From the NCBI RefSeq assembly GCF_002929335.1, contig NZ_PJIL01000002.1:445514-509513 (forward strand): a stretch of DNA of 64,000 bases. The letters run 5' to 3'. Within the stretch, counting starts at the first letter, position 1. Each line of letters starts with the position of its first letter. The notes under the pieces were generated by a model. The model had not been told where the DNA came from. It did not search any database and was given only the letters and a program-made list of their open reading frames with translations. The DNA comes from Arthrobacter sp. Y81 (GTDB taxonomy: Bacteria; Actinomycetota; Actinomycetes; Actinomycetales; Micrococcaceae). Shown here in pieces: positions 19,558-28,242 of the stretch. The position numbers and the translations under genes are program-made.

Positions 19558-19567
19558 GGGTCCGAAA

Positions 19568-20701
19568 TCAGAGGACGTCGGTGTCGCCGCTGGCCTTGAG
19601 CGCATCAACGGCGGCCTTGACACGCTGCGAGTGCGCCATGGTGGTCACCAGCAAAGCATCCGGGGTGTCAACGATGACAACGTCCTTGATGCCGATCAGC
19701 GCGATGACACGCTTGGTGTCCGTGACCACAACGCCGCTGGCGTTTTCGGTGAATACACGGGCGCCTTCGCCGAGGACGGTTACATCGTCCACTTCCTTGG
19801 CGCTGTTGAGCCGGCCCACGGAGGCGAAGTCACCGACGTCGTCCCAGCGGAAGGCACCGGGCACGACGGCGACGTCCCCGGCAGCGGCGGCAGGCTCCGC
19901 CACCGCGTAGTCGATGGCGATCTTCGGCAGCGTGGGCCAGACACGGGCAGTGACCTCGTCACGCTCCGGCGTGTCCCAGGCCTCGGCGATCTCCGTGAGT
20001 CCCTTGAACAGTTCAGGCTGGTTTGCTTCGAGGTGCTTGAGCATCAGTGACACGGGAGCAACAAACATACCCGCATTCCATACGTACTCGCCGCTGTCCA
20101 CGTACTGCTGGGCAACGTCCTCGCTGGGCTTCTCCACGAACTCCACCACGGCCTGCGCGCTCGGCGCCTTCGCGATGGAAAGGTTCTCGCCGGAGCGGAT
20201 GTACCCGAACCCGGTGGACGGGTGGGTGGGCTTGATACCGATGGTGACGATCTTGCCGGCAGCGGCCGTATGAATGGCTTCCCGTACGGCGTCCTGGAAG
20301 AGATCGTCGGGGCTGATCACCTGGTCCGCGGCGAAGGAACCCATGATGATCTCCGGATCCCGCTGGTAAAGGATGGCCGCCGCGAGGCCGATGGCCGCGC
20401 CGGAGTCCTTGGGCTCGCTTTCAAGCACCAGATCGGAATCCTGGATCTCGGGAAGCTGGCTGCACACCGCGTTCCGGTGCGCGACACCGGTAACAACCAG
20501 TACGCCCTTACCGGCCAGCGGTTCCAGGCGGTCGTAGGTCGCCCGCAGCAGTGTGCTGCCGGAACCGGTGAGATCGTGGAGGAATTTGGGGGCTGCTGCA
20601 CGTGACAGGGGCCAGAGGCGGGTCCCCACTCCGCCTGCAGGAATTACCGCAATAAAACGGTCCAGCGGTGAATCCCGGCTTGTCGCTATGTCTGTAGTCA
20701 T
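19568..20701 (-). CDS. manC: Mannose-1-phosphate guanylyltransferase
   Basis: 377 residues from ATG at 20699-20701. The nucleotidyltransferase signature AVIPAGGVGTRLWPLSR followed by APKFLHDL and MGSFAADQVI identifies a GDP-mannose pyrophosphorylase; EFVEKPSEDVAQQYV and ESGEYVWNAGMFV-like segments match. It makes GDP-mannose from mannose-1-phosphate and GTP for glycans and mannosylated lipids. It lacks the C-terminal isomerase domain of bifunctional ManC/AlgA enzymes. It stands back-to-back with the sdh operon. Confidence 0.92.
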   Translation of the reverse strand: MTTDIATSRDSPLDRFIAVIPAGGVGTRLWPLSRAAAPKFLHDLTGSGSTLLRATYDRLEPLAGKGVLVVTGVAHRNAVCSQLPEIQDSDLVLESEPKDSGAAIGLAAAILYQRDPEIIMGSFAADQVISPDDLFQDAVREAIHTAAAGKIVTIGIKPTHPSTGFGYIRSGENLSIAKAPSAQAVVEFVEKPSEDVAQQYVDSGEYVWNAGMFVAPVSLMLKHLEANQPELFKGLTEIAEAWDTPERDEVTARVWPTLPKIAIDYAVAEPAAAAGDVAVVPGAFRWDDVGDFASVGRLNSAKEVDDVTVLGEGARVFTENASGVVVTDTKRVIALIGIKDVVIVDTPDALLVTTMAHSQRVKAAVDALKASGDTDVL

Positions 20702-20840
20702 CAAGGCCTACTTTAGCCGACCACCGCCCTGATACGGGCAGATGCCGTCCCTCCGGCGCCCCTTCGGACGCCTTAATGTGGCGTTCGTCTCAAATAAGGA
20801 CAAAAACCGCGCAGGCAGGCGACACCAAGGAGTTCCTAAA

Positions 20841-20876
20841 TTGAATAAGCTGTGAGCGAAGCCTAGATTTAGGCTT
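20841..20876 (+). promoter_or_regulatory. sdhCDAB promoter with palindrome over the -10
   Basis: TTGAAT (20841-20846), 17-bp spacer, TAGATT (20864-20869) is a good vegetative promoter. A perfect inverted repeat AAGCCTA-GATT-TAGGCTT (20859-20876) covers the -10 box, and an outer AAGCT/AGCTT pair extends it. This is the position of a repressor operator. The transcript would have a leader of about 85 nt before sdhC. Confidence 0.65.
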
Positions 20877-20959
20877 GAGCTTACGAGTGCTCTCGCAGCA
20901 GGCGTTCCCCCCGCGTGGATCCCATGCCAGCGCCGCTGTGTTGCAGGGAGGTTTATTCA

Positions 20960-21340
20960 GTGCCGACAAAACCAGCTGGCACCTTGTACCGCGGCCGTGA
21001 AGGCATGTGGTCCTGGGTTGGACACCGCATTACAGGTGTAGTGATTTTCTTCTTCTTGTTGGTCCATGTGCTGGACACCTCATTGGTGCGCGTGTCCCCA
21101 GAGGCATATACCGCCGTGATCGGCGCCTACAAGAACCCCCTTATGGCCCTGGGTGAAACGGGCCTTGTCGCAGCGATCGTTTTCCACGCCTTCAACGGCC
21201 TGCGGATCATCGCCGTCGACTTCTGGAAGAAGGGCGCGAAGTACCAGCGCCAGATGCTGTGGACGGTCCTGATCCTTTGGGTCATCGTCATGGTCGGCTT
21301 CTCCATCCGCCACCTTTCCCTCGCCTTCGGAGGTCACTAA
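20960..21340 (+). CDS. sdhC: Succinate dehydrogenase cytochrome b556 subunit
   Basis: 126 residues from GTG at 20960 with GGGAGG eight nt upstream. Three membrane helices are visible. GHRITGVVIFFFLLVHVLDTSLV carries the conserved haem-ligand-type His, and AIVFHAFNGLRIIAVDF carries the second conserved His region. It anchors the SdhAB catalytic dimer and passes electrons to menaquinone. Three nt separate it from sdhD. Confidence 0.92.
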   Translation: MPTKPAGTLYRGREGMWSWVGHRITGVVIFFFLLVHVLDTSLVRVSPEAYTAVIGAYKNPLMALGETGLVAAIVFHAFNGLRIIAVDFWKKGAKYQRQMLWTVLILWVIVMVGFSIRHLSLAFGGH

Positions 21341-21343
21341 GCC

Positions 21344-21844
21344 ATGACTGCTACCCAGATTCAGAATCCGCGAAGTGGACAAAACAGCAGCGGCAAGCCG
21401 GGCGCCGGACTGATCGCCCCGAAGTACCGCCGGACCGGCGGCTCGAGGGGCAACTTCGAGATGGCGGCCTGGCTGTTCATGCGGTTATCGGGCGTCGTCC
21501 TGGTGGTCCTGATCTTCGGCCACCTCTTCATCAACCTCCTGGCCGGCGAAGGCATCCAAGCCATTGACTTCGGCTTCGTGGCCGGCAAGTGGGCTGATCC
21601 GTTCTGGCAGTTCTGGGACCTGGCCATGCTCTGGCTGGCCATGCTGCACGGCACCAACGGCGTCCGCACCATCATCAACGACTACGCCGAGAAGGACTCG
21701 ACGCGCTTCTGGTTGAAGACCGTCCTCTACGCCGCCACTACCGTCATCATCATCCTGGGTACCCTGGTGATCTTCACCTTCAATCCGTGCCCGCTGGACG
21801 CGAGCGGCGTGCCGCTGCCGGGTGGCTTCTGCCCGGCCCCTTAG
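21344..21844 (+). CDS. sdhD: Succinate dehydrogenase hydrophobic membrane anchor
   Basis: 166 residues. A polar N-terminus of about 40 residues precedes three membrane helices. MRLSGVVLVVLIFGHLFINLL and WLAMLHGTNGVRTIINDYAEK are the typical SdhD motifs, with His residues positioned for haem and quinone contact. The C-terminus NPCPLDASGVPLPGGF contains the only Cys pair. The gap to sdhA (about 120 bp) is GC-rich and carries a small CCCGCACGGTGTGCGGG hairpin. Confidence 0.9.
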   Translation: MTATQIQNPRSGQNSSGKPGAGLIAPKYRRTGGSRGNFEMAAWLFMRLSGVVLVVLIFGHLFINLLAGEGIQAIDFGFVAGKWADPFWQFWDLAMLWLAMLHGTNGVRTIINDYAEKDSTRFWLKTVLYAATTVIIILGTLVIFTFNPCPLDASGVPLPGGFCPAP

Positions 21845-21964
21845 CGGCCCCTTCCCCCGTCAGGGGATCAGCTGCGCCCGCACGGTGTGCGGGCAACGGT
21901 TTTACGGAGCAGGCTCCGCCCGCCCGTGGTTTTATAGCGAATTTTGAGAGAAAGAGCGTCTGGT

Positions 21965-23773
21965 ATGCAGGTCCATAAGTACGACGTCGTCATCGTCGGT
22001 GCCGGTGGCGCTGGCATGCGCGCCGCGATCGAATCCGGTCAGCGCGCGCGCACAGCAGTACTGACCAAGCTCTACCCCACCCGCTCGCACACCGGTGCGG
22101 CGCAGGGTGGCATGTGTGCAGCACTGGCCAATGTCGAGGAAGACAACTGGGAGTGGCACACCTTCGACACCATTAAGGGTGGCGACTACCTGGTGGACCA
22201 GGACGCAGCCGAGGTCATGGCGAAGGAAGCCATCGACGCCGTGCTGGACCTGGAAAAGATGGGTCTGCCGTTCAACCGCACGCCGGAAGGACGGATTGAC
22301 CAGCGCCGCTTCGGCGGCCACACCCGTGACCACGGCAAAGCCCCGGTCCGCCGGGCCTGCTACGCCGCCGACCGTACGGGTCACATGATCCTGCAGACGC
22401 TGTACCAAAACTGCGTCAAGCACAACGTCGAGTTCTACAACGAGTACTACGTCCTGGACCTCCTGACTGTCGAGGAAGACGCCGTCCGCGAAGACGGCAC
22501 GCCGTACAAGCAGAAGCGTGTTGCCGGGGTCGTGTCCTACGACCTCGCTTCCGGCGAACTGCACGTGTTCCAGGCCAAGTCCGTGGTCTTCGCCTCCGGC
22601 GGTGCGGGCAAGGTCTTCAAGACCACGTCCAACGCACACACCCTGACCGGTGACGGCATGGGCATCGCGTTCCGCCGCGGCATCCCGCTGGAGGACATGG
22701 AGTTCTTCCAGTTCCACCCGACCGGTCTTGCCGGCCTGGGCATCCTGCTTTCTGAAGCTGCCCGTGGCGAAGGCGCCATCCTTCGCAACTCTGAGGGTGA
22801 GCGCTTCATGGAGCGCTACGCCCCCACCATCAAGGACCTTGCACCCCGTGACATCGTGGCCCGCTCCATGGCCAACGAAGTCCGCGAAGGCCGCGGCTGT
22901 GGCCCGAACAAGGACTACGTCCTCCTTGACCTGACGCACCTTGAGCCGGCGCACATCGATGCGAAGCTGCCGGACATCACCGAGTTTGCCCGCACCTACC
23001 TCGGTGTTGAGCCGTACACGGAGCCGGTCCCGGTGTTCCCGACGGCGCACTACGCCATGGGCGGCATTCCCACCAACATCACCACTGAAGTGCTGCAGGA
23101 CAACGACACCGTGGTGCCGGGCCTCTACGCGGCCGGTGAAGTGGCCTGTGTTTCGGTTCACGGCTCCAACCGCCTGGGCACCAACTCGCTGCTGGACATC
23201 AACGTGTTCGGCAAGCGCGCCGGCATCGCCGCCGCGGAGTACGCCAAGACGGCTGACTTTGTGGACCTCCCGGAGGACCCGGAGGCGTACACCATCGAAC
23301 TGCTGGATATCGCCCGCAACGGCAACGGCGACGAAAAGGTGGCCGTGATCCGCAAGGAACTCCAGGACACCATGGACGCCAACATGCAGGTGTTCCGCAC
23401 GGCCGACACGCTGAACCAGGTCCTCAAGGACATCGCGTCCTTCGAAGAGCGGTACAAGCGCATCAGCGTCCAGGACAAGGGCAAGCGGTTCAACCTGGAC
23501 CTGCTCGAGGCCGTTGAACTGGGCTTCCTGCTGGAACTGGCCAAGGTCATGACGGTTGCAGCCCTGCACCGGGAGGAGTCCCGCGGCGGACACTTCCGCG
23601 AGGACTTCCCGGAACGTGACGACGAAAAATTCATGAAGCACTCCATGGCGTACAAAGACGACCACGCCCCGGCTGACGGAACGGTGGGAACCGCCAAAAC
23701 AACAGCCGGCATCCGCCTGGCCACCAAACCGGTTGTCTTTACCCGCTACGAGCCGATGGTGAGGAAGTACTAA
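21965..23773 (+). CDS. sdhA: Succinate dehydrogenase flavoprotein subunit
   Basis: 602 residues from ATG at 21965 (an in-frame TTG 21 nt earlier is less likely). FAD-binding VVIVGAGGAGMRAAIE, the covalent flavinylation site RSHTGAAQGGMCAAL, substrate-site HPTG, HYAMGGIPTNI and GSNRLGTNSLLD are all present. It oxidises succinate to fumarate in the TCA cycle. Its stop is one nt from the sdhB start. Confidence 0.97.
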   Translation: MQVHKYDVVIVGAGGAGMRAAIESGQRARTAVLTKLYPTRSHTGAAQGGMCAALANVEEDNWEWHTFDTIKGGDYLVDQDAAEVMAKEAIDAVLDLEKMGLPFNRTPEGRIDQRRFGGHTRDHGKAPVRRACYAADRTGHMILQTLYQNCVKHNVEFYNEYYVLDLLTVEEDAVREDGTPYKQKRVAGVVSYDLASGELHVFQAKSVVFASGGAGKVFKTTSNAHTLTGDGMGIAFRRGIPLEDMEFFQFHPTGLAGLGILLSEAARGEGAILRNSEGERFMERYAPTIKDLAPRDIVARSMANEVREGRGCGPNKDYVLLDLTHLEPAHIDAKLPDITEFARTYLGVEPYTEPVPVFPTAHYAMGGIPTNITTEVLQDNDTVVPGLYAAGEVACVSVHGSNRLGTNSLLDINVFGKRAGIAAAEYAKTADFVDLPEDPEAYTIELLDIARNGNGDEKVAVIRKELQDTMDANMQVFRTADTLNQVLKDIASFEERYKRISVQDKGKRFNLDLLEAVELGFLLELAKVMTVAALHREESRGGHFREDFPERDDEKFMKHSMAYKDDHAPADGTVGTAKTTAGIRLATKPVVFTRYEPMVRKY

Positions 23774-23774
23774 G

Positions 23775-24557
23775 ATGTCCGCCGAACTTGCTGAGCCAGC
23801 CTCAAAGATCGAACTGCCCGCGCACATCGGAGGCGGCGGAGAGATCCCGACGTTCGACGTCACCCTGCGCGTGCGCCGTTACAACCCTGAGGTTTCCGAG
23901 GAAGCCACCTGGGACGACTTCAAGGTCACCATGTACGGCACCGACCGCGTGCTGGACGCCCTGCACAAGGTCAAGTGGGAAATTGACGGCAGCGTCTCCT
24001 TCCGCCGGTCCTGCGCCCACGGCGTCTGCGGTTCCGATGCCATGCGCATCAACGGCCGCAACCGCCTCGCGTGCAAAACCCTGCTGAAGGACCTGGACAC
24101 GTCCAAGCCCATCACGGTGGAACCCATCAAGGGCCTGCCTGTGGAGAAGGACCTGATCGTGGACATGGAGCCGTTCTTCCAGTCCTTCCGTGAAGTCATG
24201 CCGTTCCTTATCAACAAGGGCCACGAGCCCACCAAGGAACGCCTGCAGTCCGCCGAGGACCGTGAGCGCTTCGACGACACCACCAAGTGCATCCTGTGCG
24301 CCGCGTGCACGTCCTCCTGCCCGGTCTTCTGGACCGACGGCCAGTACTTCGGCCCGGCAGCGATTGTCAACGCCCACCGCTTCATCTTCGATTCCCGTGA
24401 TGACGCCGGCGACATGCGCCTGGAGATCCTCAACGACAAGGAAGGCGTGTGGCGCTGCCGCACCACCTTCAACTGCACCGAAGCATGCCCCCGCGGCATC
24501 CAGGTCACGCAGGCCATCGCAGAGGTAAAGCAGGCAATCCTCTCCCGCAAGATCTAG
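23775..24557 (+). CDS. sdhB: Succinate dehydrogenase iron-sulfur subunit
   Basis: 260 residues. The three Fe-S cluster motifs are intact: the [2Fe-2S] set CAHGVCGSDAMRINGRNRLA (plus a further Cys), the [4Fe-4S] set CILCAACTSSCP, and CRTTFNCTEACPRGI for the third cluster. It relays electrons from SdhA to the membrane subunits. A hairpin terminator follows. Confidence 0.96.
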   Translation: MSAELAEPASKIELPAHIGGGGEIPTFDVTLRVRRYNPEVSEEATWDDFKVTMYGTDRVLDALHKVKWEIDGSVSFRRSCAHGVCGSDAMRINGRNRLACKTLLKDLDTSKPITVEPIKGLPVEKDLIVDMEPFFQSFREVMPFLINKGHEPTKERLQSAEDRERFDDTTKCILCAACTSSCPVFWTDGQYFGPAAIVNAHRFIFDSRDDAGDMRLEILNDKEGVWRCRTTFNCTEACPRGIQVTQAIAEVKQAILSRKI

Positions 24558-24587
24558 CGCCCGTTTACGAACGGACGATAAACAGCC

Positions 24588-24632
24588 GACGGCGTCGCTC
24601 ACCTTACGGTGGATGGCGCCGTCGTCGTTTTA
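24588..24632 (+). terminator. Intrinsic terminator of sdhCDAB
   Basis: GACGGCG (24588-24594) pairs with CGCCGTC (24617-24623), with further pairing CTCACC/GGTGGA inside, followed by GTCGTTTTAA. This is a conventional rho-independent terminator 30 nt after the sdhB stop. Confidence 0.8.
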
Positions 24633-24663
24633 ACACACGACAGCCACAACGAAAGGGGACGCC

Positions 24664-25434
24664 GTGTCCCGCTCCGAAAAAGTCTCGTTCGAAGGTTCCA
24701 CCGGAGAACTGCTCTCCGGCATCCTGGACCGCCCCGACGGGCCGGTGAGGGGCTGGGGAGTCTTCTCGCACGGCTTCACCCTCGGCAAGGACCATCCTTC
24801 CGCGTCACGGATGTGCAAGGCGCTGGCGGACAACGGGGTGGGCATGCTCCGCTTCGACAACCTCGGACTGGGAGAGTCGGCCGGGCTGTGGTCTGAAGGC
24901 TCGTTCAGCCACAAGGTGGCGGACACGGTCCGGGCGGCGGAATTCATGCGCGCCGAGGGCAAGGAAATATCGCTGTTGGTGGGGCACTCCTTCGGCGGTG
25001 CCGCCGTCCTGTCCGCGGCCCGGCACATTCCCGAACTCGACGCCGTGGCCACCGTGGGAGCCCCGTTCTCGCCGAAGCACGTGGCCCACGTTTTTGACGC
25101 AGCCCTGGACCGGATCCTGAGCGAAGGCAGCGCGGAGGTGGACCTCGGCGGCAAGCGTGTTGAGATCCGCCGGCACTTCGTCGAGGACCTGGAAAACGCC
25201 GACCTGACCGACTGCATCAAGCGCCTGCATAAGCCCTTGATGGTCCTGCACTCCCCCACCGACAACACCGTGGGGATCGAGAATGCCAGCACCATTTTCC
25301 AGACCGCCCGGCACCCGCGCAGCTTCGTCTCGCTGGAAGGCAGCGACCACCTGCTGACCGGGAAGGGCCAGGCCGCCCGTGCCGCGCTGATTATTTCCGC
25401 GTGGGCCGCTCAGTACCTCGACGCCGGACGCTAG
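24664..25434 (+). CDS. Alpha/beta hydrolase
   Basis: 256 residues, GTG start with AAAGGGGA upstream. A canonical alpha/beta-hydrolase triad is visible: nucleophile Ser in LLVGHSFGGAAVL, Asp in LHSPTDNTVG and His in EGSDHLLTG. An oxyanion-side HGFTLGKDH segment occurs near residue 36. In other bacteria this family is sometimes fused to an OsmC domain; no such domain is present here. Substrate unknown. Its 3' end overlaps the convergent BrkB gene by 44 bp. Confidence 0.87.
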   Translation: MSRSEKVSFEGSTGELLSGILDRPDGPVRGWGVFSHGFTLGKDHPSASRMCKALADNGVGMLRFDNLGLGESAGLWSEGSFSHKVADTVRAAEFMRAEGKEISLLVGHSFGGAAVLSAARHIPELDAVATVGAPFSPKHVAHVFDAALDRILSEGSAEVDLGGKRVEIRRHFVEDLENADLTDCIKRLHKPLMVLHSPTDNTVGIENASTIFQTARHPRSFVSLEGSDHLLTGKGQAARAALIISAWAAQYLDAGR

Positions 25435-26542
25435 CTGCCTGGCGCTCCCGCTCGACGGGCGTTTTTCCCGGCTGCACCTGGCGTGAACCCCAGCCGGTCG
25501 CCTTGGGCGCGGGGGCGTTCTTGAGGTCTTCTTCCCGGACAGCGGACCACGCGGCCGAAACCAGGTAGACCTGGCTGACCAGGTTGAACCAGATGAGCAG
25601 GCCGATGATGATGGCAAAGGGCGCCAGGATGGGGTTGCGGCCGGCGCTGGCGAGGAGCTCAGTGCTGAAGATCTGCAGCACCGTGGTTCCCGCCGCGGAG
25701 AGGATAGTCCCTTCCAGCAGTGCCCGGCGGGACAGCTTCAGCCCTGCGGCAAGACGGAACATGATCACGGCCGTGACCCACCCCAGGGCCAGTGGGACAC
25801 CGACCTTGATGGACGTGGTCAGCGGCCATGACATGACCGGATCCAGCTGCAGCTGCTCAGTGACCCAACCGGCCGCAGTGCCGAAAGTCAGCGACGCACC
25901 CGCGCTGAGCACGAGTGCCACGCCGAGCAGCAGCAGGGTGCCGGCGTCGCGAAGTATCTGCAGGACCGGGTTAATCCCACGCGGGCCGAGCTGCATCATG
26001 CCCCGCACACCGTCGCGGATGCCGCTGATCCAGCCCAGGGCCGTGAAAACCGTCACCGCAGCGGCGATCACGGCGGTCCAGCCGAGGCCGGCGGGATTCA
26101 GCAGATCCCGCGGGTCGACCAGGCCGTCGCCGTCGCCGACCTTTAGGAGGCCCGGCGCGGTCACGACCACGCTCTTGATGATTTGGTCCAGCAGCGCAGG
26201 CTGTCCGCTCAGGAATAGGCCAGCCAGGGAGAACCCGGTGGCCAGCAGGCCCGTGATGGAGAAGAACATCCGGAAGCCGATGCCGGCGGCCATAAGCGGC
26301 CCGTGCTGCAGGTTGTAGTGCTGGAACGCCCGCATCGGCCGGAACGCATTCAGCCGGGCAAGCAGCCACTGGGACATGGCCAGAAGCCCGGCAACGCCCC
26401 CCCTGCCGGACCTGCGGGCCTTGCTCCACTCGACCTTCTTCCGGCTCACTTCCAGCTGCAGCCGGGCGCGCTCCGTGGGAAGCGGAGGCTTAGCGCCGTT
26501 CTGCGCCGGACCTGCCTCGGGCGTGGTCAGTTTCGATGCCAA
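25391..26542 (-). CDS. YihY/BrkB family membrane protein
   Basis: 383 residues if started at TTG 26540-26542 (GGAAGAG about 9 nt upstream); a GTG a little further in (VSRKKVEW) is an alternative, and the start is uncertain. Six to seven membrane helices follow a basic N-terminus. Family motifs: HYNLQHGPLMAAGIGFRMFF, ALGWISGIRDGVRGMM, and IIIGLLIWFNLVSQVYLVSAAW. Despite old names linking it to RNase BN, the family is an integral membrane protein of unsettled function. The C-terminus is highly basic. It overlaps the upstream RNA-ligase-like gene by about 53 bp. Confidence 0.8.
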   Translation of the reverse strand: MASKLTTPEAGPAQNGAKPPLPTERARLQLEVSRKKVEWSKARRSGRGGVAGLLAMSQWLLARLNAFRPMRAFQHYNLQHGPLMAAGIGFRMFFSITGLLATGFSLAGLFLSGQPALLDQIIKSVVVTAPGLLKVGDGDGLVDPRDLLNPAGLGWTAVIAAAVTVFTALGWISGIRDGVRGMMQLGPRGINPVLQILRDAGTLLLLGVALVLSAGASLTFGTAAGWVTEQLQLDPVMSWPLTTSIKVGVPLALGWVTAVIMFRLAAGLKLSRRALLEGTILSAAGTTVLQIFSTELLASAGRNPILAPFAIIIGLLIWFNLVSQVYLVSAAWSAVREEDLKNAPAPKATGWGSRQVQPGKTPVERERQAASVRRRGTERPTRK

Positions 26543-27173
26543 AGTCGAGCTCTTCCCGTAGCTGCCAAATGCCGTTGATGTCATGCTCGTACAGCCCCAT
26601 GCTAACCACAGGGAACGTGGCCCGGTAATCCTTGAGCACCGTTTCGGCCTCATCCAGGCTCTCCGGCGCCACATCGTGGGCAATGGTCACATGCGGGTGG
26701 TAGGCAAACGGGAGTTCACGTTCCAACGGCCCGGTCTGGAGCTGTTCGTGCAGGTTCACGCAGTCGCCGAAGCCGTCTTCGACGTTCAGGAAGACCACTG
26801 GGGAAACGGGCCGGAATGAGCCCGTTCCGGCGATGGTGACCGTGAACGGCTGCTGCTGGCGCGCCACCTCGCGGACATGGCTGCGGGTGGCTTCCCAGTC
26901 CTTCGTGGGCGTGGTCGTAACCAGCGTGATGTGCGCGGGGATCACCCCGGCCATGGGGTCGCCGAAGGAGGCCCGCCAGCGCTGCAGTTCCTCGGCGATG
27001 TCAGGCGGGAAACCAAGGATGACGCCGACGCTCATGCCGTCGGTCCTGGCCTGGCGGTTACCTGGCGCAGTGCCACGGACCACGGCAGCGTCATCATCGG
27101 CGTCAACGAATTGTCCCTGTCCGCGGTATGCAGGGGAGTTTTCGTTTGCGGAGACCTTGCTGACGGATGACAT
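26490..27173 (-). CDS. 2'-5' RNA ligase family protein (2H phosphoesterase)
   Basis: 227 residues from ATG 27173, or 181 from a second ATG at 27035 where conservation begins (SVGVILGFPPDIAEEL). The two HxT motifs of the 2H phosphoesterase superfamily are present: PAHITLVTT and YHPHVTIAHD. These enzymes act on 2',3'-cyclic phosphates or tRNA-derived substrates; the cellular substrate is not known. Its ATG lies 4 nt beyond the trpS stop, so it is probably co-transcribed with trpS. Confidence 0.83.
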   Translation of the reverse strand: MSSVSKVSANENSPAYRGQGQFVDADDDAAVVRGTAPGNRQARTDGMSVGVILGFPPDIAEELQRWRASFGDPMAGVIPAHITLVTTTPTKDWEATRSHVREVARQQQPFTVTIAGTGSFRPVSPVVFLNVEDGFGDCVNLHEQLQTGPLERELPFAYHPHVTIAHDVAPESLDEAETVLKDYRATFPVVSMGLYEHDINGIWQLREELDFGIETDHARGRSGAERR

Positions 27174-27177
27174 GGGG

Positions 27178-28221
27178 CTAGCGGACTCCTGCGAGGCTGA
27201 GGGACGGCAGGAAGCCCATGCGCTCGTAGACCTGGCCGAGGGTCACGGAGGCGATTTCCCGGGCGCGTTCGGCGCCCTGGGCCAGGAGCCTGTCCAGCTC
27301 GGCCGGGTCCGCCATCAGTTCGTTGGTCCGGTCCCGGAGGGGCGTGATGAAGTCGACCATGACATCTGCGAGGTCCTTCTTGAGGTGCCCGTACATCTTG
27401 CCCTGGTATTCCACCTCGAGCTCGGCCACGGACTTCCCGGTCAGCGTCGAATAGATGGTGAGCAGGTTGGACACGCCCGGCTTGGCTTCGGCATCGAACC
27501 GGATCTCCGTTCCGGTGTCAGTCACTGCTGACTTGATGCGCTTGGCCGCGAGCTTGGGGTCCTCCAGGAGCTGGATGGAACCGTGGGGCGACCCGCCTGT
27601 CTTCGACATCTTGGCAGTCGGGCTCTGGAGGTCGTAGATCTTGGCGGTGGCCTTGAGGATGGTGGCCTCGGGGACGGTGAACGTGTGGCCGAAGCGGGTG
27701 TTGAAACGCTGGGCCAGGTTCCGCGTCAGTTCCAGGTGCTGGCGCTGGTCCTCGCCGACCGGCACAAGGTCGGTCTGGTACAGGAGGATGTCCGCGGCCA
27801 TGAGGGTGGGGTACGCGAACAGGCCGAGGGTTGCGGAGTCCGTACCCGACTTCTGCGTCTTGTCCTTGAACTGCGTCATGCGGGATGCTTCACCGACTCC
27901 CGTGATGCAGTTCAGGGCCCAGGCCAGCTGGGCGTGCTCGGGCACATGGGACTGGACAAAGAATATGCTCTTGTCCGGGTCGATGCCCGAGGCAATGTAC
28001 TGTGCGGCAACCACGCGGGTGCGCTTGGCCAGCTCGGCGGGTTCGAAATCCACGGTGACGGCGTGGAGGTCGGGGATGAAGAACACGGCGTCATATTCGG
28101 CCTGCATGTCGACCCAGTTGCGGACCGCACCAATGTAGTTGCCCAGGTGCAGCGAGTCCGCTGTGGGCTTGGCACCGGAGAGGATGCGTTTCTTGGTCAC
28201 GGGGGAAGTCGAGCTAGTCAT
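27178..28221 (-). CDS. trpS: Tryptophanyl-tRNA synthetase
   Basis: 347 residues. Class I synthetase signatures are clear: the HIGH-equivalent HLGN in [19 protein letters not shown] and the KMSKS-equivalent [13 protein letters not shown], plus [18 protein letters not shown]. It charges tRNA-Trp. The ATG is preceded by AAGG at some distance (AAGGTTTTTCTTACA). It lies 21 nt after the exonuclease gene. Confidence 0.96.
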   Translation of the reverse strand: MTSSTSPVTKKRILSGAKPTADSLHLGNYIGAVRNWVDMQAEYDAVFFIPDLHAVTVDFEPAELAKRTRVVAAQYIASGIDPDKSIFFVQSHVPEHAQLAWALNCITGVGEASRMTQFKDKTQKSGTDSATLGLFAYPTLMAADILLYQTDLVPVGEDQRQHLELTRNLAQRFNTRFGHTFTVPEATILKATAKIYDLQSPTAKMSKTGGSPHGSIQLLEDPKLAAKRIKSAVTDTGTEIRFDAEAKPGVSNLLTIYSTLTGKSVAELEVEYQGKMYGHLKKDLADVMVDFITPLRDRTNELMADPAELDRLLAQGAERAREIASVTLGQVYERMGFLPSLSLAGVR

Positions 28222-28242
28222 TGTAAGAAAAACCTTCGGGGC

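Noticed and set aside
18170..20050. 626-codon plus-strand open frame across the M20 and manC region
   Set aside because: It crosses two real minus-strand genes and two hairpins, and its translation shows no recognisable domain.
21932..23863. 643-codon minus-strand open frame opposite sdhA
   Set aside because: Antisense to a fully motif-supported SdhA; composition is that of a shadow frame.
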